A stretch of 64,000 nucleotides of DNA, taken from the NCBI GenBank assembly GCA_020249265.1, contig JADCGA010000004.1:62001-126000 (forward strand), in the 5' to 3' direction. The translations under genes were made by a program, and so were the position numbers. Under the pieces are notes generated by a model. The model was not told where the DNA came from. It saw only the letters and a program-made list of their open reading frames with translations, and did not search any database. Origin of the DNA: Roseomonas sp. Its GTDB lineage: Bacteria > Pseudomonadota > Alphaproteobacteria > Acetobacterales > Acetobacteraceae. Of the stretch, positions 35,013 through 45,273 are shown one piece after another (the first letter of the stretch is position 1; each line of letters starts with the position of its first letter).

Positions 35013-36880
35013 GCGTGGAATTCAGCTTTCTGCTGGTCCAGGCGCTTTCCGGCCTGGCCAGCGCATCATCGCTTTTCATCATCGCCTCGGGCCTCACGCT
35101 TGTGTTTGGCGTGACGCGGATTGTGAATTTCGCGCATGGGTCCTTCTACATGCTTGGCGCCTATGTGGCGGTGACAATCGTGCCGTGGTTGTTGCAGATT
35201 GAAAGGTCGCCCACGCTGTTCTTCATCGGCGTGCTGATTTCCGCCTGCGTGGTGGGTGTGCTGGGCGTGCTGATGGAAATCCTGCTGCTGCGACGAATCT
35301 ATAAGGTGCCGGAGTTGTTTCAATTGCTGGCGACTTTCGGCGTGGTGCTGATGGTACAGGATGCGGTGCTGCATATCTGGGGACCGATGGATATTGCGGG
35401 GCCTCGTGCGCCGGGGCTGCGCCATGGTGTGATGATTCTGGATCAGCGCTTTCCGGCTTATGAGTTGTTTTTGATTTGCGCCGGGCCAGTGGTGCTGGGC
35501 CTGCTGTGGCTGCTGATGCACAAAACGCGCTTTGGCATCTTGCTGCGCGCCGCGACGCGGGACCGCGACATGGTGGGCGCGCTTGGTGTCAATCAGGCTT
35601 TGCTTTTTACCGGTACGCTATTTCTGGGCGCCTTTCTGGCGGGGCTCGGCGGTGCCTTGCAAATACCGCGCGTTTCGGCCTCCGCGCAGATGGATCTTTC
35701 CATCATCACTGAGGCTTTTGTGGTGACAGTGATTGGCGGCATGGGCTCCATCGGTGGTGCCTTTTTGGCGGCGCTGTTAATTGGGCAATTGCAGGCCTTC
35801 GGCGTGCTGATCTTCCCGAAAATCACGCTGGTGCTGGTGTTCCTACTAATGGCGCTGGTGCTGGTGGTGAAACCCTGGGGCTTGCTTGGCCGGCCTGAGG
35901 CCGCGCCAGCTTCAGCGATGCCCGAGGGTATCGCGAGCCCGCGCCGCTTTCGCGTTTTTGAAAAGCTTTTGGTCGCGCTGGCGCTATTGGCGGCGGCGAT
36001 GCTGCCGCTATTTGGTGATGCCTATGCGGTGAAGGTCGCGACCGAGGTTTTGATCTTCGCAATCGCTGCTTTTTCGCTGAACTTCCTGGTGGGCAATGGC
36101 GGGATTGTGAGCTTCGGCCATGCCGCCTATTTCGGCCTTGGTGCTTATGCCAGTGGGCTTTTGGTGACGAAGCTTGGCATGCCGATGGAACCGGCGCTGA
36201 TTGCCGCGCCCTTGGCGGGTGGGTTTTTCGCGGCGCTATTCGGATTTTTCATCGTGCGCTTGCAGGGCATTTACCTGGCGATGCTGACTTTGGCTTTCGC
36301 GCAGATTGCCTATGCAGTCTGCTTTCAATGGGTGGAGGTCACCGGCGGCGATAACGGCATTGTTGGCGTTTGGCCTTCGACTTGGGCGGCGTCGCGCATT
36401 GCCTATCATTACCTGGTGCTGGCGGTGGCGGTGCTTGGGATTTTCGCGCTGCGCCATGTGATCTACGCACCCTTTGGCGCAAGCTTGCGCGCCGCGCGCG
36501 ACTCTGCGCCGCGCGCTGAGGCGATTGGCATTGATGTGCGCGGCCACCGCTGGCTTGGCTTCACCATTGCCGGTGCAGCGGCAGGGTTGGCGGGGGGGCT
36601 TTATGCTTTTTCCAAAGGTTCCATTGATCCGACACTTTTGGGGATTCCGCTTTCGGTAGATTTCCTTGCGATGATTTTGCTGGGGGGGATGCAAAGCGTG
36701 ATGGGGCCGGTGCTGGGGGCGGCGGCTTTCCACAGCATCAAGGATGTCTTTATGCCGCTCACGGATCATTGGCGCTTTTTGCTGGGGGCTTCCATCATTG
36801 CGCTGGTGCTGATCTTTCCGCGCGGGCTTGGTGGCGCTTATGCTTCCTTGCGTGCGCGGTTTGCGGGTGGCGCGCAATGA
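35009..36880 (+). CDS. Fused LivH-LivM ABC transporter permease
   Basis: One 623-aa polypeptide carries both inner-membrane permeases. Residues about 1-295 are LivH-like (TLVFGVTRIVNFAHGSFYML, then GLGGALQIPRVSASAQMDLS). After an Ala/Pro/Arg linker (about 295-320), residues about 330-620 are LivM-like (NGGIVSFGHAAYFGLGAYAS, YLAMLTLAFAQIAYAVCFQW). Start TTG 35009 overlaps the receptor stop; GTG 35015 is an alternative. Its stop overlaps the first ATPase gene (ATGA). Confidence 0.93.
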   Translation: MSVEFSFLLVQALSGLASASSLFIIASGLTLVFGVTRIVNFAHGSFYMLGAYVAVTIVPWLLQIERSPTLFFIGVLISACVVGVLGVLMEILLLRRIYKVPELFQLLATFGVVLMVQDAVLHIWGPMDIAGPRAPGLRHGVMILDQRFPAYELFLICAGPVVLGLLWLLMHKTRFGILLRAATRDRDMVGALGVNQALLFTGTLFLGAFLAGLGGALQIPRVSASAQMDLSIITEAFVVTVIGGMGSIGGAFLAALLIGQLQAFGVLIFPKITLVLVFLLMALVLVVKPWGLLGRPEAAPASAMPEGIASPRRFRVFEKLLVALALLAAAMLPLFGDAYAVKVATEVLIFAIAAFSLNFLVGNGGIVSFGHAAYFGLGAYASGLLVTKLGMPMEPALIAAPLAGGFFAALFGFFIVRLQGIYLAMLTLAFAQIAYAVCFQWVEVTGGDNGIVGVWPSTWAASRIAYHYLVLAVAVLGIFALRHVIYAPFGASLRAARDSAPRAEAIGIDVRGHRWLGFTIAGAAAGLAGGLYAFSKGSIDPTLLGIPLSVDFLAMILLGGMQSVMGPVLGAAAFHSIKDVFMPLTDHWRFLLGASIIALVLIFPRGLGGAYASLRARFAGGAQ

Positions 36881-37659
36881 CGCTGTTGATTGTCGAGAAT
36901 CTCAACAAGAATTTCGGCGGTGTGGTGGCGGCGCGAGATGTCAGTTTCTCGTTGGCGGCGGGAGAAATGCTGGCCATGATCGGCCCGAATGGCGCAGGCA
37001 AATCCACCAGCTTCAATATGGTGGGGGGGCAATTGCGGCCCGATAGTGGGCGCGTGATGCTGGAAGGGCAAGACATTACCGGCCTACCGCCGCGCGCCAT
37101 TTCCCGGCTTGGCGTGGGGCGTAGCTTTCAGGTGGCGCAGACCTTTCTTTCCATGTCGGTGCTGGAAAACCTGCAAATGGCGCTGATCGCGTATGCTCAG
37201 CGCACGCGCGATATGCTGGCGCGTGCCGATGCGCTGTTCCGCGATGAAGCGCTTGAATTGCTCGATCAGCTTGGCATGGCGGACGCAGCCGCACGGCCCA
37301 TGAATACGCTGGCCTATGGCGATGTGAAGCGCGTAGAGCTTGCCATTGCGCTTGCGGGTAAGCCACGGCTTTTGCTGATGGATGAACCCACCGCCGGCAT
37401 GGCGCCAGGCGAACGCGCCGCGCTGATGCGGCTGGTGGCCGGGATTGCGCGACGCGCCGCCATTGGCGTGCTGTTCACAGAACACGATATGGATGCAGTC
37501 TTTGCCCATGCGGATCGCATCCTGGTGCTGGTGCGGGGCGAGATCATCGCCGCCGGCACGCCAGAAGAAGTGCGTGCCAATCCTGAAGTGCAGCGCGTCT
37601 ATCTTGGCACTTCCGGCTTGCGCGCTGCCTTGCGCGCCAGGGCAGCGGCCCATGGCTGA
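36877..37659 (+). CDS. Liv-type ABC transporter ATP-binding protein (LivG-like)
   Basis: 260 aa. Walker A is GPNGAGKSTSF, Q-loop region FQVAQTFLSMSVLENLQMAL. The signature region is YGDVKRVELAIALAGKP, atypical for LSGGQ as is common in LivG. Walker B is LLLMDEPTAGMAPGERAAL and the switch His is in VLFTEHDMDAVF. ATG 36877 overlaps the permease stop. It pairs with the LivF-like subunit next to it. Confidence 0.94.
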   Translation: MTLLIVENLNKNFGGVVAARDVSFSLAAGEMLAMIGPNGAGKSTSFNMVGGQLRPDSGRVMLEGQDITGLPPRAISRLGVGRSFQVAQTFLSMSVLENLQMALIAYAQRTRDMLARADALFRDEALELLDQLGMADAAARPMNTLAYGDVKRVELAIALAGKPRLLLMDEPTAGMAPGERAALMRLVAGIARRAAIGVLFTEHDMDAVFAHADRILVLVRGEIIAAGTPEEVRANPEVQRVYLGTSGLRAALRARAAAHG

Positions 37660-38362
37660 AGCGATGCTGGAAGTGGTAGGCCTGCGCGCCGGCTATGGCC
37701 CAGCGGAGGTTCTGTTTGGCGTTTCGCTGAAGCTTGCGCGCGGAGAGGTTGCCGCGCTGATGGGCCGCAATGGCGCCGGCAAATCCACCACGCTGAAAGC
37801 GATCATGGGCCTGGTGCCACCGCGCGCCGGGCGCGTGCGCTTCGCGGGGCGGGAGATTGCCGGCCTGCCGGCCTTTCGTATCGCGCGCCTCGGGCTTGGC
37901 TATGTGCCAGAAGACCGGCGCATTTTCACCGATCTGACAGTTGCCGAAAATCTTGAAGTCGGCCGCCATGCGGCGCGCGGCAATGCCGCCTGGACCCCCG
38001 AGCGTCTTTTCGAGATTTTCCCCAATCTGGCAGCGATGCGCGGCCGCCGCGCCGCTGCCATGTCCGGCGGGGAACAGCAAATGCTGGCCATTGCGCGCAC
38101 GCTGATGGGCAATCCCGAAGCCGTGCTGCTGGATGAGCCCTCAGAAGGGCTTGCGCCTTTCATCCTGGAATTGATGGCGGAAGCGGTGCTCAGCATGAAG
38201 CGCGAAGGCATTGCTGTATTGCTGTCAGAACAGAATTTCGATTTCGCCGCGGCAGTGGCGGATCGTGCCTATGTGATTGAACGCGGAGAAATCCGTTATG
38301 ATGGCAGCATGGCAGCGCTGGAAGCAGACCCAGCCCTGCGTGCGCAGCATCTCACGCTTTAG
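37652..38362 (+). CDS. Liv-type ABC transporter ATP-binding protein (LivF-like)
   Basis: 236 aa. Walker [17 protein letters not shown], signature MSGGEQQMLAIARTLMG, Walker B AVLLDEPSEGLAPFI and switch LLSEQNFDFA (Gln-Asn in place of His, as in many LivF). VPEDRRIFTDLTVAENLEVG is the typical LivF Q-loop. It overlaps LivG by 8 nt and ends the operon, overlapping the convergent aminotransferase gene by 11 nt. Confidence 0.94.
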   Translation: MAEAMLEVVGLRAGYGPAEVLFGVSLKLARGEVAALMGRNGAGKSTTLKAIMGLVPPRAGRVRFAGREIAGLPAFRIARLGLGYVPEDRRIFTDLTVAENLEVGRHAARGNAAWTPERLFEIFPNLAAMRGRRAAAMSGGEQQMLAIARTLMGNPEAVLLDEPSEGLAPFILELMAEAVLSMKREGIAVLLSEQNFDFAAAVADRAYVIERGEIRYDGSMAALEADPALRAQHLTL

Positions 38363-39692
38363 GCAGGCTGGCAAAAACCTCATCCACCGCAGCGCCGAAG
38401 CGTTCCACGATCATCTCCACATCCCGCGCCGTCACGATATAGGGCGGTGAGAGGATCACGTGATCACCATGCTTGCCGTCAATCGTGCCACCCATCGGGT
38501 AGCAGGCAAGCCCATGCGCGAAGGCCGCGTGCTTGATGCGTTCATTGATAGCCAGCGCTGGATCGAGAGTGGCTTTGCTCGCGCGGTCTTGAACGAATTC
38601 CACCGCCCAGAACAGGCCTCGACCGCGGATATCACCGACATGGCGATGATTGCCGAGGCGCTCCATCAAACCGCGTTCCAATAACGCCCCCATGGCGCGC
38701 GTATTGGCGAGCAGGTTTTCTTCCGCGATCACTTCCTGCACCGCAAGCGCGGCGGCGCAAGCCACGGGATGCGCCTGATAAGTATGGCCATGCTTGAAAG
38801 TGCCTGTGCCACGCTTCAACGTTTCCACCACGCGCCCATGCACCAGAATGCCGCCAATCGGCTGGTAACCTCCACCGAGCCCCTTCGCGATCACCTGAAT
38901 ATCAGGTGAAACACCTTCCTGTTCCCAGGCATGCAAAGTGCCGGTGCGACCCATGCCGGACATCACCTCATCCAAAATCAGCAAAGCGCCATGGCGATCA
39001 CATACCGCGCGCATGGCCTGGAAATAACCGGGCAGGGCAGTCGCGCAACCAAGCGTGGCACCCACCACGGTTTCCGCACAAAAGGCAATCACATTGCGCG
39101 GGCCAAGGCGCTGGAATTCCGCCTCAAGCTCCGCCGCCAACCGCGCGACATAATCGGCATCGCTTTCATCATCACGCCGATCACGATAGGCATAGCAGGG
39201 CGAGACATGGCTGAAAGCATCAGAAAGAATCGGCGCATAAGGCGCGCGCCGCGCGATATTGCCGCTGGCCGCCAGCGCACCCAGCGTATTGCCATGATAG
39301 GATTGCCGCCGCGCGATGAAGCGCGTGCGCTGAGGCTCTCCCGCTTCCAGAAAATACTGCCGCGCGATTTTGAGCGCCGCTTCCATCCCCTCACTGCCGG
39401 ATGAAACAAAATAGGCATGGGTCAGTCCGCCTGGCTTATGCCCAACCAGCACTTCAGCCAGCTTTTCAGCACTACCGGCGCTGAACAGCGCGGTATGCGC
39501 GTAGCAGAGACGATCAATCTGCGCCTTCATCGCCGCCACCACATGCGGATGGCCATGGCCAAGACAGGCCACCGCCGCGCCGCCGGAGCCATCAATCACA
39601 TCATGCCCAGTGGAATCCCGCAGCCAAATGCCCTGCCCGGAAACGGCAATGGGCGGGTCCTTCAACAGGTTGCGATGGACGATATGGGACAT
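38352..39692 (-). CDS. Class III PLP-dependent aminotransferase
   Basis: 446 aa. DGSGGAAVACLGHGHP is the N-terminal class III region; VSSGSEGMEAALKIARQYF binds the phosphate. AFCAETVVGATLGCATALPG and LLILDEVMSGMGRTG precede the PLP Lys in VIAKGLGGGYQPIGGILVH. Class III members use omega-amino acids, diamines or beta-amino acids; the substrate is not resolvable. Convergence with the Liv-type operon may hint at catabolism of an imported amino compound, but this is only context. Confidence 0.92.
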   Translation of the reverse strand: MSHIVHRNLLKDPPIAVSGQGIWLRDSTGHDVIDGSGGAAVACLGHGHPHVVAAMKAQIDRLCYAHTALFSAGSAEKLAEVLVGHKPGGLTHAYFVSSGSEGMEAALKIARQYFLEAGEPQRTRFIARRQSYHGNTLGALAASGNIARRAPYAPILSDAFSHVSPCYAYRDRRDDESDADYVARLAAELEAEFQRLGPRNVIAFCAETVVGATLGCATALPGYFQAMRAVCDRHGALLILDEVMSGMGRTGTLHAWEQEGVSPDIQVIAKGLGGGYQPIGGILVHGRVVETLKRGTGTFKHGHTYQAHPVACAAALAVQEVIAEENLLANTRAMGALLERGLMERLGNHRHVGDIRGRGLFWAVEFVQDRASKATLDPALAINERIKHAAFAHGLACYPMGGTIDGKHGDHVILSPPYIVTARDVEMIVERFGAAVDEVFASLPKA

Positions 39693-39752
39693 GGCGTGGG
39701 CTCCTTCACCGATATCCTGCCGCGTTATGCCCCGCAGGGCTAGAAGCTAATT

Positions 39753-41000
39753 TCAGGGCGTCAGCAGCCCAACCACCGCGCCGGTCATGCAGCAGGCGAT
39801 GGAAGCCGAAACCAAAGATGGCAGGCCAAGGCGCAGAATATCCGCGCGCCGTTCCGGACACATGCCGGCCATGCCCGCCACCATGATCCCAACCGATCCG
39901 AAATTGGTGAAACCACAGAGCGCATAGGTCAGGATCAGTCGGGAGCGCTCCGTAAGCCCCGCGCCGCCGGATTGCGCGAGTTCCAGGTAGGAGACGAATT
40001 CATTCACCACGATCTTCACGCCGAGTGAGGAAGCAACTGTCGCCGCTTCCGCCGACGGCACGCCCATGGCCCAAGCAACCGGCCATAACAGCAACCCAAG
40101 CAGACGTTGCAGCGTGAAGCCGGTTGCGGGTTCCAGCGCCATATTCACCAAAGCGACCAAGGCGACAAAGACAATGAGCGACGCCATGATGCCAAGTAGC
40201 AGCGAAAGCCCATCCTGCGTGCCGCGTACCAGCGCATCCATGCTGCTATCGTAAAGTTTAAGCGGTGCGCCGGTGTCATGATCCGCCGCGGTGCTGCCGC
40301 TTTCCGCCGGCAGCATCAAAAGCGCGGCGAGGATCGCGGCGGGCGCGGAGATCAGGCTCGCGGTCAGTAATTGCCCTGCCGCATCGGGTACCACGGGCGC
40401 GATCATCAGCGCATAAACCACCAGCGTATTGCCGCTGATGGTGGCAAGCCCCGCGGTCATCACGACGAAAAGCTCGGCCCGCGTCATGCGCGCCAACCAG
40501 GCGCGGACCATCAGTGGCGCTTCCACCATGCCGACAAAGACATTCGCCGCAACACCAAAGCCCGCCGCGCCACCAATGCCGAAAAGCCGTTGCAGCACCG
40601 CCGCCATCACGCGCACAATCGCGGGCAGAATGCCCCAATGATAGAACAGCGCAGAAAGCGCGCCGACCACCAACACCAAAGGCAGCGCCTGGAAGAACAG
40701 GATGAAGGAAGCGCCGGGGCGCAATTCCTGAAAGGGCAAAGCGCCGCCGCCCAAATAGCCAAAGACCAGTGATGTGCCGGCCTGGGTTGCGACGGCCAGC
40801 GCATTCACCGCATCACCCAAATAGGAAAAACCTGCGCGCAGCGGCGCAATATGCAACAGCGCTGCACCAAGGGCGATTTGCAGCACCAAGCCCATCACCA
40901 CCACGCGTGACGAGACACCGCGCTTAAACCCACCCAAAACCCAGGCCAAGACGCAGAGCGCCAGCAAGCCGAAACCGGATTGCGCTTGCAGCGAGGTCAT
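39753..41000 (-). CDS. Concentrative nucleoside transporter (NupC/CNT family)
   Basis: 415-aa inner-membrane protein with about ten hydrophobic segments. CNT hallmarks are GYLGGGALPFQ, the EAPL motif in GMVEAPLMVRAWL, ISGNTLVVYALM and the C-terminal LGVKIVVNEFVSYLELAQ with TYALCGFTNFGSVGIMVAG. It imports nucleosides with H+ or Na+. The ATG overlaps the rmuC stop (ATGA). Confidence 0.94.
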   Translation of the reverse strand: MTSLQAQSGFGLLALCVLAWVLGGFKRGVSSRVVVMGLVLQIALGAALLHIAPLRAGFSYLGDAVNALAVATQAGTSLVFGYLGGGALPFQELRPGASFILFFQALPLVLVVGALSALFYHWGILPAIVRVMAAVLQRLFGIGGAAGFGVAANVFVGMVEAPLMVRAWLARMTRAELFVVMTAGLATISGNTLVVYALMIAPVVPDAAGQLLTASLISAPAAILAALLMLPAESGSTAADHDTGAPLKLYDSSMDALVRGTQDGLSLLLGIMASLIVFVALVALVNMALEPATGFTLQRLLGLLLWPVAWAMGVPSAEAATVASSLGVKIVVNEFVSYLELAQSGGAGLTERSRLILTYALCGFTNFGSVGIMVAGMAGMCPERRADILRLGLPSLVSASIACCMTGAVVGLLTP

Positions 41001-42217
41001 GTCGGCAGAAGCGGTGTGGGCGTTTCGTCCAATTCCAGATCCGCTATGCGCTGCCCGCCGCGCTTGATGGCCGTAACTGAAGTTTCGATGAGGTCCATAT
41101 CCTTCTGCACCTGACCAAAATGCTTCCGCAGGCTGTCGGTACGTTCTTCCAGCCGCCCGACATCGGCCAACATCTTATCCACTTCCTTCCGAATGCGCCC
41201 GGCTTCCGTGCGCAGCCGCACGTCACGCATCAAGGCGCGCATGGTGCCCAGCACCGCCCATAAGGTGGTGGGGGAGACAACATAAACCCCGCGCCGCGTG
41301 GCATCAGACACCAATGATACAAGTGAGGTATGCAGTTCTGCGTAAATCGCCTCAGAAGGCACAAAAATCAGCGCGCCTTCGGCAGTCTCACCCGCGATGA
41401 TATAGCGCTCCGCAACATCCTTGATATGCTTCTGCACATCGGCGGAAAATTGCCGAAGCCTCTGGGTGCGCGTGGTATCATCAGTGGCTTCCCGTAAGGC
41501 AAGCCAGGATTCCAGTGGAAACTTCGAATCAATCGCAATCGGCCCCGGCGGGTTTGGCAGATGGATCAGGCAATCCGCGCGCTTGCCATTGGAAAGCGTC
41601 GCTTGCAGCGTGAAGGCATCAGATGGCAACCGGTCCGCGATGATCTGCTCCATCTGGCTTTCGCCAAAAGCGCCGCGCGCCTGCTTATTGCCCAAGATAC
41701 CCGTCAGCGTATTCACCTGAGAACCCAGCGCTTCGATATTGCTGCGCGCCGCATCAATCACCGCAAGCCTTTCTTTGATTTCGCTTGAAGTCACGCCTAG
41801 GCTGGTGGTCATGCGTTCGGTTTGACTGGTGAGTGCCACGGAAAGCGTTTCATTCTGGCTTTTTATCGCTTCCGTCAATGTACGTTCAGACTGTGCCAGC
41901 CGGTCCGCCACCGCGGCTTCCTGCGCGGCGATGCGCGCGATTTGTTCCTGCACGGCGCCATTCAGCACGCGGGTTTGGTCCATCACCACGCTATTGACGC
42001 GATCAGCGATATCGCCTTCCAGGGACACGACGCGCTCAGCCTGGCGTTCCTGCGCGGCAGCCAAAGCGGAAAGCTGCCCAAGCACCATGCCGGCAAGTGG
42101 ATCAGGCGCGGGGCGGCGCAGGATCAGCACCAGGGCAATCAGCAAGGCCGCCAAAAGAATGGCCAGCGGCAGAACCGCATCGGGTGGTAGCCAGCTTGGT
42201 AAGGTCCAATTCTGCAT
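40997..42217 (-). CDS. rmuC: DNA recombination protein RmuC homolog
   Basis: 406 aa. The N-terminal membrane anchor is [19 protein letters not shown] long coiled coil follows (about 45-165, with many Ala/Glu/Gln heptads). The conserved RmuC domain starts at about 180 ([19 protein letters not shown]) and includes [15 protein letters not shown] and [11 protein letters not shown]. It limits chromosomal inversions at short repeats in E. coli; biochemical activity is not established. It is downstream of purH by 18 nt. Confidence 0.94.
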   Translation of the reverse strand: MQNWTLPSWLPPDAVLPLAILLAALLIALVLILRRPAPDPLAGMVLGQLSALAAAQERQAERVVSLEGDIADRVNSVVMDQTRVLNGAVQEQIARIAAQEAAVADRLAQSERTLTEAIKSQNETLSVALTSQTERMTTSLGVTSSEIKERLAVIDAARSNIEALGSQVNTLTGILGNKQARGAFGESQMEQIIADRLPSDAFTLQATLSNGKRADCLIHLPNPPGPIAIDSKFPLESWLALREATDDTTRTQRLRQFSADVQKHIKDVAERYIIAGETAEGALIFVPSEAIYAELHTSLVSLVSDATRRGVYVVSPTTLWAVLGTMRALMRDVRLRTEAGRIRKEVDKMLADVGRLEERTDSLRKHFGQVQKDMDLIETSVTAIKRGGQRIADLELDETPTPLLPT

Positions 42218-42235
42218 GCGGTTAGTATATCAGCT

Positions 42236-43813
42236 TCAATGCCTGAAATGCCGCATGCCGGTGAAAACCATTGCAAGCCCGGCCTTATCGGCGGCTTCAA
42301 TCACCTCATTATCACGAATAGAACCCCCCGGCTGGATAATGGCGGTTGCACCGGCGGAGGCTGCGATTTCCAGCCCATCGGCAAAGGGGAAAAACGCATC
42401 GGATGCCACAACGGAACCCTTGGCGAGCGGTTCAGGCAGCCCCGTTGCCTTGGCGGCCGCGTCGCTCTTCCAGGCGGCGATACGGCTGCTTTCGGCGCGG
42501 TTCATCTGCCCCGCGCCAATGCCAACCGTGGCCAGGCCCTTGGCATAGACAATGGCGTTGGATTTCACATGCTTGCAGACGCGGAAGCCGAAAAGCAGGT
42601 CAGCCATCTCGGCGGCAGTTGGGGCGCGCTTCGTCACGCATTTCAACGAGGCTTCACTGACGCGCCCGGCATCGCGCGATTGCGCGAGGAACCCGCCCGC
42701 CACGGAACGGAACATCATGCCCGTTGCGGCAGGATCAGGCAGGCCGCCCGTCAGCAGCAGGCGCAAATTTTTCTTTTTGGCGAATACTGCAAGCGCCGCT
42801 TCATCCGCATCCGGCGCAATCACCACTTCAGTGAAAATCGCCGTGATGCGTTCCGCCGCCGCTGCATCCAGCTTGCGATTGGCCGCGACAATACCGCCGA
42901 ATGCCGAAACCGGGTCACACAACAGCGCGCGGTCCCAGGCTTGAGCTAAATCACTCGCCACCGCCACACCGCAAGGATTGGCGTGCTTCACAATCACTAT
43001 CGCCGGATCAGCAAATTCAGCGAGGGCTTCAAACGCCGCATCCGTATCGTTCAGGTTGTTATACGAAAGCTCCTTGCCCTGAATCTGCCGCGCGGTGGCA
43101 ATGCCAGGGCGCGCGCTGCCATCCAGATAAAACGCCGCTGATTGATGCGGGTTTTCGCCATAGCGCAACGTTTGGCGCAGTGAACCCGTGAAGCTCAAAC
43201 GCTCAGGAAACTCCTGCCCTTCCTGCCCGGCGAACCACCCCGAAATCGCCGCATCATAGGCCGCGGTGCGCGCATAGGCCGCCGCCGCCAGGCGCCGACG
43301 CGTGGCCAGGCTGGTGCCCCCCGCTTCCGTGATTTCCGCTTGTATTTCGGCGAAATGCGCAGGTTCCGTTAGCACCGCGACATGGGCGTGATTCTTGGCG
43401 GCACTGCGGATCATTGCCGGGCCGCCGATATCTATGTTTTCGATGCAATCATCGAAATCCGCACCCTTCGCGACCGTTGCCTCAAACGGGTAAAGATTCA
43501 CCGCCACCAGATCAATCGGTGCAATCCCATGCGCTTCCATTTGCGCCAGATGCTCAGCCAAATCGCGCCGGCCCAGAATGCCGCCATGCACCTGCGGCAC
43601 GAGCGTTTTCACGCGGCCATCAAGGATTTCCGGAAAGCCCGTATGGTCCGATACATCCTTCACCGGCACGCCAGCATCGCGCAGCGCCTTGGCGGTACCG
43701 CCGGTGGACAGAATCTCCACCCCGCGCGCCGCGAGGAAACGGCCAAATTCAATCAGCCCGGTTTTGTCGGAAACGGAAATCAGCGCGCGGCGCGGCGCGA
43801 TCACATCGGGCAT
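42236..43813 (-). CDS. purH: Bifunctional AICAR formyltransferase/IMP cyclohydrolase
   Basis: Last two steps of IMP synthesis. The 525-aa protein has the standard length. The N-terminal MGS-like cyclohydrolase domain (about 1-200) shows [20 protein letters not shown] and [14 protein letters not shown]. The C-terminal formyltransferase has [16 protein letters not shown], the catalytic KHANPCGVA and [15 protein letters not shown], ending GMRHFRH. It appears to start an operon with rmuC and the nucleoside transporter, linking purine synthesis and salvage. Confidence 0.98.
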   Translation of the reverse strand: MPDVIAPRRALISVSDKTGLIEFGRFLAARGVEILSTGGTAKALRDAGVPVKDVSDHTGFPEILDGRVKTLVPQVHGGILGRRDLAEHLAQMEAHGIAPIDLVAVNLYPFEATVAKGADFDDCIENIDIGGPAMIRSAAKNHAHVAVLTEPAHFAEIQAEITEAGGTSLATRRRLAAAAYARTAAYDAAISGWFAGQEGQEFPERLSFTGSLRQTLRYGENPHQSAAFYLDGSARPGIATARQIQGKELSYNNLNDTDAAFEALAEFADPAIVIVKHANPCGVAVASDLAQAWDRALLCDPVSAFGGIVAANRKLDAAAAERITAIFTEVVIAPDADEAALAVFAKKKNLRLLLTGGLPDPAATGMMFRSVAGGFLAQSRDAGRVSEASLKCVTKRAPTAAEMADLLFGFRVCKHVKSNAIVYAKGLATVGIGAGQMNRAESSRIAAWKSDAAAKATGLPEPLAKGSVVASDAFFPFADGLEIAASAGATAIIQPGGSIRDNEVIEAADKAGLAMVFTGMRHFRH

Positions 43814-43906
43814 GGCGGGAATCCATCAAAAGCGCCTTGGGCCTTACGCCCGGCGGCAGGGGCGATCAACCCTGACCGGCCTAGTCAACGGGCAGGATGG
43901 CGCTGG

Positions 43907-45169
43907 TCATGTGGCGGCCTCTCCATTTCTGGGCGGCAGGCGGCGCAGCAGCCACAGCATAATCGCCATGGCTGGCAGCGCGGCGGCGGTGGTCAGCAAA
44001 AAAAACCATGGCCAGCCCAGGCCTTCCGCCAGCATGCCCGATGTCGCCCCAAGCGTGCGCAAGGGCACCGCCGCCAGTGACGACAGCAGCGCATATTGGG
44101 TTGCGGTGAAGCTGCGATTGGTGAGCATCGCAAGGTAGGAAAGAAAGGCCGCGTCAGCCAGGCCATCGGTGAAATTTTCCACCCCCACCTGCGCAAACAG
44201 CATGCGGATATCATGCCCCGCAAATGCCAGCGCGACATACATAAGGTTGGAGAGCATTTGCGTGATCCCGGTCAGGATCAAGGCACGCCCGGTGCCAAGC
44301 TTCGCCACCAGCCAACCGCCGGCAAGCGCGCCGGCAAGCGTCGCGACAAGGCCGAAGACAGAAGAAACCCCGGCCACTTCCAGGCGCGTGAAGCCCAATT
44401 GGCGGTAAAACGGCGCGGTCATGATGCCGGCAAGCGCCTCGCCCAGCTTGAACAGGGCAACAAAGGCCAGGATCGCGAACCAATAGCGCCGCCGCATGAA
44501 ATCCGCGAAGGGATCAATCACGGCATAGCGCATCCGCGCTGCCCAGCCCTGAGGCGGAAGGCCGGGGCCGCGTGGCGGTTCGGCGGCGAAGACCACGGCA
44601 ATAACACCAAGCCCCACCATGGCGGCGCATCCGGCAAAGGCAAAGGCCCAGCCGGCGAATTCCGCCATCGTCAACGCGCCCGCAGTCGCGGCCAACAGCG
44701 CGCCGCGATACCCCCAAACATAGCAGGCCAACCCATAGCCTTGATCGGCCTCCTCCAGGCTTTCGATACGGAAGGCGTCAATCACAATATCCTGGCTGGC
44801 GGAAAGAAACGCGACCAGGACCGCCACCGCCACGGTCAGGCTAACATCCAGCGCCGGGTTGGTCTGACCAAGCGCGATAATGGCGCCAATCAGTGGGATT
44901 TGGATGGAAAGCAGCCAGCCGCGCCTTCGCCCCAGCCCTCGGAAAAGCGGCGGCGGGCTATGGTCCATCAGCGGCGACCAGAGGAATTTCAGCGAATAGG
45001 AAAGCCCGATCAGCGCCGTGAAGCCGATGGCCGCCAGCGAAAGGTTCGATTCCGCCAGCCATTGCCTGAGCGTGAAGGCCGAAAGCGGCAGTGGCACGCC
45101 GGCGGCAAAGCCAAGCGCCAGCATCACAAGAAAGCGCTTGTCGCGCCAGCGGGGAAGCGAATCGGCCAT
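43907..45169 (-). CDS. AmpG-like MFS permease
   Basis: 420 aa with about 12-14 hydrophobic segments. I chose the ATG at 45169 (MADSLPRWRDKRFLVMLALG); the track extends 42 residues upstream without membrane character. AmpG-like motifs are FAAGVPLPLSAFTLRQWLAE, SLKFLWSPLMDH, SASQDIVIDAFRIE and FTDGLADAAFLSYLAMLTNR. AmpG imports anhydromuropeptides for peptidoglycan recycling. Without a neighbouring beta-lactamase regulator, other substrates remain possible. Confidence 0.9.
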   Translation of the reverse strand: MADSLPRWRDKRFLVMLALGFAAGVPLPLSAFTLRQWLAESNLSLAAIGFTALIGLSYSLKFLWSPLMDHSPPPLFRGLGRRRGWLLSIQIPLIGAIIALGQTNPALDVSLTVAVAVLVAFLSASQDIVIDAFRIESLEEADQGYGLACYVWGYRGALLAATAGALTMAEFAGWAFAFAGCAAMVGLGVIAVVFAAEPPRGPGLPPQGWAARMRYAVIDPFADFMRRRYWFAILAFVALFKLGEALAGIMTAPFYRQLGFTRLEVAGVSSVFGLVATLAGALAGGWLVAKLGTGRALILTGITQMLSNLMYVALAFAGHDIRMLFAQVGVENFTDGLADAAFLSYLAMLTNRSFTATQYALLSSLAAVPLRTLGATSGMLAEGLGWPWFFLLTTAAALPAMAIMLWLLRRLPPRNGEAAT

Positions 45170-45273
45170 TGCCTGAAACTGACAGAAGCGGCGCTGGCCT
45201 GCCACTACCCATGACTTGCCCGCGCGACAAAGGCCAGCGCAATATCCCGCCAAGGAATCGAGGAGGCAGCGGC

